Shown here one piece after another: positions 17,840-26,095 of a DNA stretch of 64,000 nucleotides. The notes under the pieces were generated by a model. The model did not search any database and was not told the origin of the DNA. It saw nothing but the letters and a program-made list of their open reading frames with translations. This stretch comes from Shimazuella alba. GTDB taxonomy: Bacteria > Bacillota > Bacilli > Thermoactinomycetales > Thermoactinomycetaceae. The number at the start of each line of letters is the position of its first letter. The stretch's first letter is position 1. The translations under genes and the position numbers were made by a program. The stretch is from NCBI RefSeq assembly GCF_009831235.1, contig NZ_WUUL01000001.1:124001-188000 (forward strand). The letters are read 5' to 3'.

Positions 17840-18433
17840 TTGGAAGATTTGGGATACCATTTGCGGTCAGCACGTGAACAGTTAGGTATTTCCATTGAGG
17901 AATTGTCTGAAACGACAAAGATAGATTTAGAATATTTAATGGCAATGGAACGTGGAGATTTCGATGCTTTGCCTGGTCCTGTGTATGTTCGATCATATCT
18001 TCGTACTTACTCCATTTACGTAAATCTAGATCCGAGACAAATCAATAAAATTTATCAAGAAAAAAAACAAGCAAGTACAGAGACATTATCAAGAACTACA
18101 AGGGTTCAAAGACAATTGGAACATCAAAACTCAGGATCTACTGCCACTCTTTCTAGAAGTCAAAAGCAGGATTTAGGACGTTCTTCGGAAAAGATGGTTA
18201 CCATGTCACGTTCAGCTGTTAAAAACCAGACGAAGAAAAAAAAGACTAGCAAGAAGAAAAAAGACTCAGGATTTGCCAAGTTTTATAACGGAATGCTTAT
18301 TGTTGGTTTTCTGTTGCTACTAGTTGCTTCAGGGGTTATAATCTATCTCCGTTCAACTACATCAGAGGTTGCAGAAATATCTGACAAGGTTAAACCTTTG
18401 ACAGTCTCAGAAACTAATGTTATGCTCAGATAA
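17840..18433 (+). CDS. RodZ-like HTH membrane protein 2
   Basis: 197 residues from TTG 17840 with GAGGGAGG upstream. HTH at about 3-65 (LGYHLRSAREQLGISIEELS, LEYLMAMERGDFDALPGPVYVRSYLRTY), a Ser/Thr/Arg linker, a lysine-rich patch (KKKKTSKKKK) and one membrane helix (GMLIVGFLLLLVASGVIIYL) near 155-175, then about 30 residues outside. In RodZ proteins the HTH binds MreB; the short outside part means the usual periplasmic-side domain is missing. Ends 75 bases before the third copy. Confidence 0.82.
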   Translation: MEDLGYHLRSAREQLGISIEELSETTKIDLEYLMAMERGDFDALPGPVYVRSYLRTYSIYVNLDPRQINKIYQEKKQASTETLSRTTRVQRQLEHQNSGSTATLSRSQKQDLGRSSEKMVTMSRSAVKNQTKKKKTSKKKKDSGFAKFYNGMLIVGFLLLLVASGVIIYLRSTTSEVAEISDKVKPLTVSETNVMLR

Positions 18434-18508
18434 AATTTATGACAATTTCATGTCGGTTGTACGCGAGTATATATGTTCATAGGTACAACCTTTCAGGAGG
18501 TGGCTGGG

Positions 18509-20191
18509 GTGTCTGTCGAAATCGGTAATTTTCTTCGACAAGCCCGAGAGTCGGTAGGACTGTCCCTCGACGAAGTACAAGAAAAAACGAGAATACAAAA
18601 ATCGTTTTTAGAAGCAATTGAAAAGGGAGATTTTGATAAATTACCAAGTCCATTTTATGTTCGTACCTATCTGCGTTCTTATGCAAACTGTGTAAAGGTA
18701 GAACCACATTACATCTTGCGTGAGTATCGCAAAAAGGAGCAATCAGAGCGCTATCAAACTGGCAAATTTGATGCTTCGCAATTGACAGAACAGCTCAATA
18801 AATTGAGTCAGACAGGTATGCACAAATTTGGATTTACGGGCGCAATACCAACTACATCACAAAATACAAAACCTTCTGTTTCTGCTTTAAATCGGACTAC
18901 TGCTAAAACAGCTTTAACAATTGCAAAGCCTGTTTCTAATACAGGTAAGCTGCCAATGATGCAAAGAAGAGAAGAATTGGAAAAAACCGCTAGACCACAG
19001 GTTCTATCTTCTTCCAATAAGCCAAAAACGGAACGAAAGTTTCCTTCTCTCTTACCATCTCAGGCACTTACTACTCGAGGCGGTTCGACTACTGAAAAAG
19101 AAAAAAGATTTACTACAAATGAAAATTCCATTGCAAAGACGGCTAGTAGAGAAAATAATATAGCAACAGAACATCCCATCACATCAACCCAACAAAATAA
19201 GACGTCAAAAATCAAAAAACAAATTACTGCACCTCAAACTACCATAAGTGAATCTGCTCAATTTGTGCCTTCTAGGCTCAGTAAGAACACAGAGTCACAT
19301 ACACTATCACGTACACAAGCATTAAAAAAACAAACTCAACCAGAACAGATGGTAAATCATTTAACAAAACCATCTATGGAAGATACAAAAAAGAACCAAA
19401 CCCAGCAAGAAAATAATCAACTATCTAGGGCAGCTCGTTTTCGTAATTCTTCCACATTACCAACTGTCTCCAATAAGTTTGCAAAAGTACAACCTGATCT
19501 GGAAGAAGAGCTGGTAATTGATAAAGAAGAAGAATTTAAAGATAATATGCTGCGCTCTAGAGAGTCTCGTTTTTCCAGAAATACTGGTGGATTTAAAGAA
19601 ACCAAAACAGTATCACAAGATTCGTCGGGTGTACCATCTCTTCGTAGAAGTTCCGTAAGGAACCGACCTATGAAGAAGTCAGATGGCTTTTTTAGCAGCA
19701 GAGTAATAATCGCAAGTGTTGTTGCGGTGTTACTACTCGGTGGGGTCACTTGGTATTTGATGTCAGATGAAGATAGTACTGAGCAAGTACAAGATAAAAA
19801 TACGGTTTCTACTGAAACCCAATCAGAACAGAAACAACAACCTGCAGGACCATCTTCACAAGAAACAGAAAATACTTCTACTAATCAAGGAGATCTAGTG
19901 AAACAATCTTCTGGTCTCTATCACTTGTCTGGTACGGAAAATGCAAAAGTTGTTCTAAATCCATCTGGAACATCGTGGATTCAACTTCGCACGGAAGCTC
20001 CAGGGAGTGATTCTAAGAAATATTTAAAGGATGTTACATTAACAAGTAAAGATTCTGCAATGGAGTATGATCATATATTTAAAGATGGGTCTGATCTTTA
20101 TATTGTGCTCGGTTCTCCTGATAATGTGAAGGTTACAGTTAATGGCATTCCAGTTGCATCAACTAGAGTGATACACATCGTTAAAAAATAA
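18509..20191 (+). CDS. rodZ: RodZ-like HTH membrane protein 3 with long linker and DUF4115 domain
   Basis: 560 residues from GTG 18509, with CAGGAGG 8 bases upstream. HTH at about 3-66 (IGNFLRQARESVGLSLDEVQ, KLPSPFYVRTYLRSYANCV), a very long Ser/Thr/Lys/Gln-rich cytoplasmic linker (about 70-390), one membrane helix (VIIASVVAVLLLGGVTWYLM near 397-418), an acidic/Gln linker and a C-terminal beta domain (SWIQLRTEAPGS...DLYIVLGSPDNVKVTVNGIPV) of the DUF4115 type. This is the most RodZ-like copy. The linker is several times longer than in B. subtilis YmfM/RodZ. Closed by a terminator. Confidence 0.85.
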   Translation: MSVEIGNFLRQARESVGLSLDEVQEKTRIQKSFLEAIEKGDFDKLPSPFYVRTYLRSYANCVKVEPHYILREYRKKEQSERYQTGKFDASQLTEQLNKLSQTGMHKFGFTGAIPTTSQNTKPSVSALNRTTAKTALTIAKPVSNTGKLPMMQRREELEKTARPQVLSSSNKPKTERKFPSLLPSQALTTRGGSTTEKEKRFTTNENSIAKTASRENNIATEHPITSTQQNKTSKIKKQITAPQTTISESAQFVPSRLSKNTESHTLSRTQALKKQTQPEQMVNHLTKPSMEDTKKNQTQQENNQLSRAARFRNSSTLPTVSNKFAKVQPDLEEELVIDKEEEFKDNMLRSRESRFSRNTGGFKETKTVSQDSSGVPSLRRSSVRNRPMKKSDGFFSSRVIIASVVAVLLLGGVTWYLMSDEDSTEQVQDKNTVSTETQSEQKQQPAGPSSQETENTSTNQGDLVKQSSGLYHLSGTENAKVVLNPSGTSWIQLRTEAPGSDSKKYLKDVTLTSKDSAMEYDHIFKDGSDLYIVLGSPDNVKVTVNGIPVASTRVIHIVKK

Positions 20192-20195
20192 AAGC

Positions 20196-20226
20196 AATAG
20201 CCCTTTTTTCGGGCTGTTCTTTTTTA
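20196..20226 (+). terminator. Terminator between RodZ copies 3 and 4
   Basis: AATAGCCC pairs with GGGCTGTT (one G-T) around a TTTTTTC loop, then TCTTTTTT. Confidence 0.8.
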
Positions 20227-20248
20227 TATGTAGATAGGGGAGAGACTA

Positions 20249-21025
20249 TTGAATCAGCTCAAGGAAATAAGGGAAATGTCTTTTCTCGATTTAAATGATA
20301 TTTCAGATCACTTGTCCATTCCAGTTCCTTATCTAAAAGCTATAGAAGAAAATAATTTTTCTTCCTTACGGCTTGATGAACAAATAATCGAAAAATACAT
20401 TGTCCAGTATGCGGATTTTTTAGAGACTGATGCAGAGCCAATTATTCAAACATTCCATCAAATACATAGATCCAAAGAAATAACTTTTGCACCGAGGAGT
20501 AGGGGCAAACGCGTATCGAAATCTACCACAAAACAGAAAGGATTTTTCTATACTTATCGATACTATCTCATAGGTTCTTCAGTTTGTTTGATTTTAAGTT
20601 TCATCATATGGTTTTTCGTGTCAAATGGAGACACGAATGCAACAAAACCATCCGATCAATCTGTTTCAAACACAACACCTAATCCTATGATGAATAAAGA
20701 TAGACCAGTTTTTACTTTACAAAAAACTTCTGCTTCATCTCCATCAAACGAAACATGGTACATCTCCCAAGCAGATACGATTCATCTTCAAATTCAAGCT
20801 TTAGGTGATATAACTATTCAAGTAAAAGAAAATGGAAGTGAAGGGAAAATTATCGCGAACAAAGAACTAACAAAGAGCCAATCTTTTGATTTGCAGGGAA
20901 AGAAATGGATAGCTATTCAACTCGATAACCCTAGTAATGCATTATTAAAAGTAAACGATGTTGTAATTGATTCAGTAGCGCAAAAAAGCACAACAACTTA
21001 TGAGTTTAAAATTGCATCAAATTAA
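20249..21025 (+). CDS. RodZ-like membrane protein 4 (divergent HTH plus DUF4115-like domain)
   Basis: 258 residues from TTG 20249 with AGGGGAGAG upstream. The N-terminal HTH is degenerate (LNQLKEIREMSFLDLNDISD, VPYLKAIEENNFSSLRLDEQ) and lacks the LPSPFYVR signature of the others. A membrane helix (YYLIGSSVCLILSFIIWFFV) lies at about 105-125, followed by a Thr/Ser linker and a beta-rich C-terminal domain (TWYISQADTIHLQIQALGDITIQV split across strands, ending VNDVVIDSVAQ) like DUF4115. It starts after a terminator, so it needs read-through or its own promoter. Confidence 0.75.
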   Translation: MNQLKEIREMSFLDLNDISDHLSIPVPYLKAIEENNFSSLRLDEQIIEKYIVQYADFLETDAEPIIQTFHQIHRSKEITFAPRSRGKRVSKSTTKQKGFFYTYRYYLIGSSVCLILSFIIWFFVSNGDTNATKPSDQSVSNTTPNPMMNKDRPVFTLQKTSASSPSNETWYISQADTIHLQIQALGDITIQVKENGSEGKIIANKELTKSQSFDLQGKKWIAIQLDNPSNALLKVNDVVIDSVAQKSTTTYEFKIASN

Positions 21026-21044
21026 TAATTGGCGTACTGTGTTT

Positions 21045-21074
21045 TTGACATCACTCTCTGCTGTAGTTTATACT
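21045..21074 (+). promoter_or_regulatory. Sigma-A promoter upstream of pgsA
   Basis: TTGACA, 18 bases, TATACT. It leaves a leader of roughly 190 bases before pgsA, in which no known riboswitch signature is seen. Confidence 0.65.
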
Positions 21075-21273
21075 TACGAAAGGATTTGCTTTCTGGCTTT
21101 TTTGTTATTTAATTTTGATTGGAAATAGTGGATAATAGTGGTGAAGACTGAGAAAGTTCCATAAATAAACATGTGCGTGTTATGTTCGTACAATAAACCC
21201 ATGGCATCGGGATAACGGCTTTTCTTCATCTCCCTTCCCAGCCAAGCGAAGTAGATCAGGGAGGTAGTTGTTG

Positions 21274-21858
21274 GTGAATTTGGCCAATAAAATAACATTA
21301 GTACGTATTTTTCTTGTGCCTGTAGTGATGATATTTTTACTGATTCGCTTTGATTTTGGGATTGTGCGACTTGGTGTGGTTTCACTTCGGGTCAGTGAGC
21401 TGATTGCTACTTTTGTGTTTGTTATTGCTGCAGTTACAGATGGATTAGATGGCTACATAGCGAGAAAAAGCAAAACTATCACGAATCTGGGAAAGTTTTT
21501 AGATCCGCTTGCTGATAAGCTACTAATAACCGCTGCACTTATCTCACTTGTAGACATGCAGCGGCTCCCGGCGTGGATTGCTATTGTAATTATCAGCCGT
21601 GAATTTGCGGTTACTGGTCTTCGGCTGATCGCAGTTGCAGAGGGGCATGTCATTGCAGCAAGTACACTTGGAAAGATTAAAACCATTGTACAGATCGTGG
21701 CGATTATATCACTTATGTTGAATAATTTCCCGTTTTCTACTGTTTCTTTCCCCTTTTCCATCATCGCTACATGGTTAGCTGTCATTATCACCATCTTATC
21801 AGGATTTGACTATTTTTATAAGAATTGGAAGATCGTCTCCCTTACAAAAAACGGATAA
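21274..21858 (+). CDS. pgsA: CDP-diacylglycerol-glycerol-3-phosphate 3-phosphatidyltransferase
   Basis: 194 residues. Makes phosphatidylglycerol-phosphate, the first committed step to phosphatidylglycerol and cardiolipin, in the membrane. The CDP-alcohol phosphotransferase motif D-G-x2-A-R-x8-G-x3-D-x3-D is complete in DGLDGYIARKS...GKFLDPLADK. GTG 21274 (VNLANKITLVR) is preferred: it matches the family N-terminus and places AGGGAGG 9 bases upstream; the TTG codons before it are too near. Ends 11 bases before cinA. Confidence 0.94.
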   Translation: MNLANKITLVRIFLVPVVMIFLLIRFDFGIVRLGVVSLRVSELIATFVFVIAAVTDGLDGYIARKSKTITNLGKFLDPLADKLLITAALISLVDMQRLPAWIAIVIISREFAVTGLRLIAVAEGHVIAASTLGKIKTIVQIVAIISLMLNNFPFSTVSFPFSIIATWLAVIITILSGFDYFYKNWKIVSLTKNG

Positions 21859-21869
21859 GGAGTTTCTTC

Positions 21870-23123
21870 ATGCAAGCGGAAGTAATTACTGTTGGATCTG
21901 AACTCATGCTTGGATTTACACTAAATACTCATTCACAATACATTTCTCGTGCATGTGTCCCAATCGGGATTGAGGTTGCTTATCACACTTCGGTAGGCGA
22001 TAAAATGGACCGCCTTGCAGAAGTGATCAAAATTGCGCATCATCGATCCCAACTTGTTTTTCTTTGTGGTGGTTTAGGTCCAACACTGGATGACTTAACA
22101 AAAGAAGCATTGGCTGAAGTATTGGGAGAAACACTAATGGAAGACGTGTTGTGGCGTCAGAGGTTAGAAGAATTTTTTGTTAACCGCAAATCTCCTATTC
22201 CTGCGAATAATTACAAACAAGCATTGGTTTTTCCCTCTGGAACTGTTTTCCCCAATGAAAAAGGTACTGCTCCAGGTTTATCCGTAACAAAAGATGGAGT
22301 TACGTATATTCTACTGCCTGGTCCTCCCGGTGAATTAAGACCAATGTTTGATTTGCAAATCCTACCTTTTTTGCAGAGCTTAGTACCGTCAGAAGAAGTT
22401 ATTTACTCACATCCGATGTCATTTTTCGGTATTGGTGAATCTGCATTAGAAGAGAAACTCAAAGATCTCATTACAAAAAATGAAAATCCTATTATTGCAA
22501 CATACGCTTTGGAAATTGGTGTTACATTACGTCTAACGGCACATGCGCAGACAGTGATAAAAGCAAAAGAATTAATTGAACCTATCCGTTTGGAAATACT
22601 CTCGAGGGTTGGAGATTATTGTTATAGTGAGCAGGATCAATCCTTAGAAGAAGTAGTCATGCAGCTTTTACATGCGAAGAAAAAATGTGTTTCCACAGCA
22701 GAAAGTTGTACAGGTGGGCTGGTTGTTCATCTATTGACCACTGTACCTGGAGCCAGTGGTGAGGTAAAAGGCGGGTTTGTGTCTTATACGAATATAAGTA
22801 AAGGACACATCGTTGGTGTTTCTGATGAAATTTTGAAAACGCATGGTGCAGTAAGTGGTGAAACTGCTAAACAATTAGCTGAACATACGAGGGAACAATT
22901 TCAAACCGATTTTGCAATAAGTGTAACAGGTGTTGCTGGACCAGCTCCTTCAGAAGGAAAACCTGTAGGGCTTGTTTATATTGGTTTGGCTCAAGAAGGA
23001 GTGCCTACTTCAGTCTATGAGTTATCTTTAAATGGAAACAGAGAACGAATTCAACGATCTGCAGCTAAACATGCATTGTTCATCCTATTTGAGCGACTAA
23101 AGAAAGGTGAAACTACGATATGA
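21870..23123 (+). CDS. cinA: Competence/damage-inducible protein CinA
   Basis: 417 residues, the normal length. N-terminal MoCF-type domain (AEVITVGSELMLGF, LVFLCGGLGPTLDDLTKEAL) and C-terminal amidohydrolase domain (STAESCTGGLVVHLLTTVPGAS split over the active site, VTGVAGPAPSEGKPVG). CinA proteins combine ADP-ribose pyrophosphatase and NMN deamidase activities and are often cotranscribed with recA. ATG 21870 has ATAAGGAG upstream. Its last bases overlap a helicase gene rather than running on to recA. Confidence 0.94.
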   Translation: MQAEVITVGSELMLGFTLNTHSQYISRACVPIGIEVAYHTSVGDKMDRLAEVIKIAHHRSQLVFLCGGLGPTLDDLTKEALAEVLGETLMEDVLWRQRLEEFFVNRKSPIPANNYKQALVFPSGTVFPNEKGTAPGLSVTKDGVTYILLPGPPGELRPMFDLQILPFLQSLVPSEEVIYSHPMSFFGIGESALEEKLKDLITKNENPIIATYALEIGVTLRLTAHAQTVIKAKELIEPIRLEILSRVGDYCYSEQDQSLEEVVMQLLHAKKKCVSTAESCTGGLVVHLLTTVPGASGEVKGGFVSYTNISKGHIVGVSDEILKTHGAVSGETAKQLAEHTREQFQTDFAISVTGVAGPAPSEGKPVGLVYIGLAQEGVPTSVYELSLNGNRERIQRSAAKHALFILFERLKKGETTI

Positions 23124-24778
23124 AACGTTTTGAAGATTTTGATCTAAGTAGTGATATTATGAAGGGGATTCAAGATATTGGTTACGAGGAACCATCCCCT
23201 ATTCAAGCAGAGTGTATTCCTGCTGTTATTCGTGGTGAAGATGTAATTGGTCAAGCACAGACTGGTACTGGTAAGACAGCAGCTTTTGGTATACCCGTAT
23301 TGGAACGAATTGATCCAACAGATAACCGCGTGCAAAGTATTATTTTAACTCCTACTCGCGAACTTGCTATCCAAGTTTCAGAGGAGTTACGTCGGCTCGG
23401 ACGCCCGAAAAGAGTGAAAACACTACCTATCTATGGTGGTCAATCCATTATTAGGCAAATTAAAGCCCTTCAACAAGGAGTACATGTGGTAATAGGTACA
23501 CCAGGACGTCTTTTAGACCATCTTCGTCGTGGGACCTTAAAAACAGATGGTGTGGAAGTAATCGTACTTGATGAAGCGGATGAAATGCTAGATATGGGTT
23601 TTATTGATGATATTGAAACCGTTTTGCGATTTTTACCTAGTCAGCGTCAATTGCTGTTATTCTCAGCTACTATGCCTCCGGCAATTCGTCAGTTGTCCCA
23701 GAAGTATATGAGAAAACCTAAATATATCACCATTAACAGAGGTGAAGTTACGGTTCCTATGATTCAACAAGTTTACTATCGTGTATTGGAGAATATGAAG
23801 GTAGAAGCCTTGTGTAGAATTTTGGATAGTGAAGAAATCGAATTGGCGATTGTATTTTGTCGTACGAAAAAAGGCGTGGATGATTTAACAGAGGCGCTCC
23901 AAGTTCGTGGCTATCTGGCAGGAGGTTTGCACGGTGATCTCCAGCAGCAACAGCGTGATCGTGTAATGGGGCAATTCCGCCAAGGTGAGATTGAACTACT
24001 GGTTGCTACAGATGTTGCCGCACGTGGTATTGATGTCGGTAGTGTTACACACGTAATCAACTATGATATTCCTCAAGACGTAGAGAGCTATGTTCACCGT
24101 ATTGGCCGTACAGGACGCGCAGGACGTGCAGGTATCGCCCTTACACTGATCACACCTCGGGAAATGAAACAACTTCGTTTGATCGAACAAGAAACTGGTG
24201 CAAAGCTAGTATCTCGTGAGCTTCCTACATTAGAAGAAGTGGCAGCAAAACAGCAACAAAGCTGGATTTCTCAAATTGAAGAAGCAATTCGCTCTGAAGC
24301 TGATCTGTCATTGTTTGAAGATATGATTGAACAGTTAGCAGATAAGTTTTCTCCAGAGAAAGTGGCAGCAGCATCTCTTTACCTTACATTTTTTGAAAGA
24401 TTTAACAAAGCTAGTGATGCAACATATAATTTCGGAGAAACAGGTGCATCTCCTGGCATGGTTCGTTTCTTCATCAATGTGGGTCGCAACAGCAACCTTC
24501 GTCCACAAGAACTAGCAAAAGCGATCGCAGATCATGCCGGTATTGGTTTGCGTCAAGTTGGTCGCATCAATATTTATGATCGCTTTTCATTTGTGGAAGT
24601 ACAAGAAGAGATTGCACCATTTGTATATGAAGCATTGCAACAATCCCGAATCAATGGAATGCGTGTGAATATGGAACCAGCAAGACCAAGAACCAACTCA
24701 CCAAGACCTACTACAAGAGATTCACGAGATAATAACTTCAATCGAAATCGTAGACCGGAAGTAAATGCAAGAGGATAA
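23120..24778 (+). CDS. DEAD-box ATP-dependent RNA helicase with DbpA-type RNA-binding domain
   Basis: 552 residues. Motifs in order: Q motif near 20-27, Walker A AQTGTGKT near 46-53, PTRELA, TPGRLLDH, DEAD near 151-154, SAT near 183, then ATDVAARGIDVG and HRIGRTGRAGR near 325-335. Residues 435-515 (GMVRFFINVGRNSNLRPQEL) form a DbpA/CsdA-type RNA-recognition domain, followed by an Arg/Asn-rich basic tail. Such enzymes unwind rRNA during ribosome assembly or cold shock. The ATGA overlap with cinA couples the two; this insertion between cinA and recA is not the Bacillus arrangement. Confidence 0.9.
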   Translation: MKRFEDFDLSSDIMKGIQDIGYEEPSPIQAECIPAVIRGEDVIGQAQTGTGKTAAFGIPVLERIDPTDNRVQSIILTPTRELAIQVSEELRRLGRPKRVKTLPIYGGQSIIRQIKALQQGVHVVIGTPGRLLDHLRRGTLKTDGVEVIVLDEADEMLDMGFIDDIETVLRFLPSQRQLLLFSATMPPAIRQLSQKYMRKPKYITINRGEVTVPMIQQVYYRVLENMKVEALCRILDSEEIELAIVFCRTKKGVDDLTEALQVRGYLAGGLHGDLQQQQRDRVMGQFRQGEIELLVATDVAARGIDVGSVTHVINYDIPQDVESYVHRIGRTGRAGRAGIALTLITPREMKQLRLIEQETGAKLVSRELPTLEEVAAKQQQSWISQIEEAIRSEADLSLFEDMIEQLADKFSPEKVAAASLYLTFFERFNKASDATYNFGETGASPGMVRFFINVGRNSNLRPQELAKAIADHAGIGLRQVGRINIYDRFSFVEVQEEIAPFVYEALQQSRINGMRVNMEPARPRTNSPRPTTRDSRDNNFNRNRRPEVNARG

Positions 24779-24788
24779 GCATCATTTA

Positions 24789-24817
24789 ACACATCTATAT
24801 TACTAGATGTGTTTTAT
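24789..24817 (+). terminator. Terminator after the helicase gene
   Basis: ACACATCTA and TAGATGTGT pair perfectly around a 6-base loop, then TTTTATT. Confidence 0.85.
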
Positions 24818-24943
24818 TATTTTTTGACAACTATACTTCTATCGCTATCAGGAGATTTTCAGAAAACCTGCACAGTGGTATCAAAAGATTCTTCAGAAGA
24901 CTCTCTGCTGACGTATAACGTGTATATTATGATAGTTAAACAA

Positions 24944-24971
24944 AACCCTACAGATATATATCTGTAGGGTT
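24944..24971. repeat. 28-base perfect palindrome (AACCCTACAGAT core arm)
   Basis: A fully self-complementary 28-base palindrome, followed by GTTTT. It may act as a terminator hairpin on both strands; it could also be an operator for the small gene at 25066. Confidence 0.6.
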
Positions 24972-25065
24972 GTTTTGGATCAATGGAAAAACGATGAACT
25001 TAACATAAGACCGAATATTATTTATAATGAAGCTATCCCGTTCCGTAACTATTTTGGAGGATGTC

Positions 25066-25425
25066 TTGGATCAGGTGCTTCTTCTTATTCTCAATCATCA
25101 AAGGCCAATTATTTTTGCCATGGAAGCCTACGAGAAGAAGAAAAAGATTACTCAGAAGAGTTTTCACGAAGCGCTAACGAGTATCACAAGTGCTGTGGAT
25201 GCTTTTGTTTCCATGGCGGAAGAGCTGCTGAGCCAGAATCCTCCCAAGGTGCATAATCAGGTATCTTTGGGGACGATTCGCGATCGTTTGGATTGGATGA
25301 AGGATCTTTACTCTAAAATTCTCGAGCATACACCAAATAGGTTTAAGTCCTTGGTACAAGAGATGAAGCATTATGAGTTGGTGGTCAATCGACTTTCTTG
25401 CTGGCTCCCTCAAGAAAATAGTTAG
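25066..25425 (+). CDS. Hypothetical helical protein upstream of the recA region
   Basis: About 119 residues from TTG 25066, chosen because GGAGG sits 5 bases upstream; the in-frame ATG at 25027 has no ribosome site. Hydrophobic N-terminus (VLLLILNHQRPIIFAMEAYE) then a helical, Lys-rich body (KKKKITQKSFHEALTSITSA, DRLDWMKDLYSKILEH). Not recognised. It stands alone between two strong hairpins, so it is a single-gene transcript. Confidence 0.55.
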   Translation: MDQVLLLILNHQRPIIFAMEAYEKKKKITQKSFHEALTSITSAVDAFVSMAEELLSQNPPKVHNQVSLGTIRDRLDWMKDLYSKILEHTPNRFKSLVQEMKHYELVVNRLSCWLPQENS

Positions 25426-25439
25426 CGAATAGGAATTTA

Positions 25440-25477
25440 GTAGGTGGTAATTGTCTTTAGAGAGAATTACCACCTAC
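25440..25477 (+). terminator. Terminator-like hairpin after the hypothetical gene
   Basis: GTAGGTGGTAATT and AATTACCACCTAC, 13 bp, 12-base loop; weak T-run. Confidence 0.65.
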
Positions 25478-25506
25478 TTCAAATGCTGATAAATTACACT
25501 AATATA

Positions 25507-25540
25507 ACACCCTAGCACAAAAAAATATGTGCTAGGGTGT
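25507..25540. terminator. Bidirectional terminator
   Basis: ACACCCTAGCACA and TGTGCTAGGGTGT (13 bp), with T-runs on both sides. It separates the convergent gene at 25066 and the DUF59 gene. Confidence 0.75.
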
Positions 25541-25546
25541 CTGTTT

Positions 25547-25861
25547 TTAATCGGAAATCCCAAGTGCGATCTTCGCATATCGAGACATGCGGTCTTTGCT
25601 CCATGGTGGATCCCATACAATATCTACTTCAATCTCATTGATGCCATCCACTTTTCGTACCGCATCTTCTACTAATCCATTTATCATGCCAGCGAGTGGA
25701 CAACCCATTGCTGTTAAGGTCATGGTGATCTTAACGTTGTTGTTATCACTGATGTCGATATCATAAACCAATCCCAGATTGACGATATCAATATGGAGTT
25801 CTGGGTCGTTGACTTCTTCTAATTGTTCCATTATTTGGCCTCGCAATTGTTCTTTATCCAT
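25547..25861 (-). CDS. MIP18/DUF59 family Fe-S assembly protein (PaaD/SufT-like)
   Basis: 104 residues: LEEVNDPELHIDIVNLGLVYD near 13-33 and MTLTAMGCPLAGMI near 47-60, with the conserved DPE and the single Cys, then VDIVWDPPWSKDRMS. Family members help Fe-S cluster assembly or maturation of Fe-S proteins. AGGAGGG precedes the ATG on the minus strand. It is a single leftward gene, diverging from recA. Confidence 0.85.
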   Translation of the reverse strand: MDKEQLRGQIMEQLEEVNDPELHIDIVNLGLVYDIDISDNNNVKITMTLTAMGCPLAGMINGLVEDAVRKVDGINEIEVDIVWDPPWSKDRMSRYAKIALGISD

Positions 25862-25926
25862 ATGCTACCCTCCTATAAACTTAGATTACCACATTTGAAC
25901 CACTTCTATTGCTTTTCATTTTTATA

Positions 25927-25976
25927 GAATAAATGTTCGTAAAAGGCTTGTTATCCTCCAAAAAACACGTTATGAT
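25927..25976 (+). promoter_or_regulatory. recA promoter with LexA-like box
   Basis: TTGTTA (25948), 17 bases, TATGAT (25971) forms the promoter. GAATAAATGTTC at 25927-25938 differs from the Gram-positive LexA core GAACN4GTTC at one position and lies just upstream of -35. SOS control is expected for recA; the box itself is imperfect. Confidence 0.55.
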
Positions 25977-26095
25977 AGAGAAGATGAAAGTGATGAAAAA
26001 CTTCTTACATCTCACTAGAACGTCTAGACAAACCAAAAATAAGTAAGAATAGTGAAATCATTCTAACTTTATACAAAGAGGGAGAGTTTATACAT

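Noticed and set aside
21075-21273. T-box or other riboswitch in the long pgsA leader
   Set aside because: No T-box core sequence, no terminator with T-run, and no known riboswitch motif could be found by eye.
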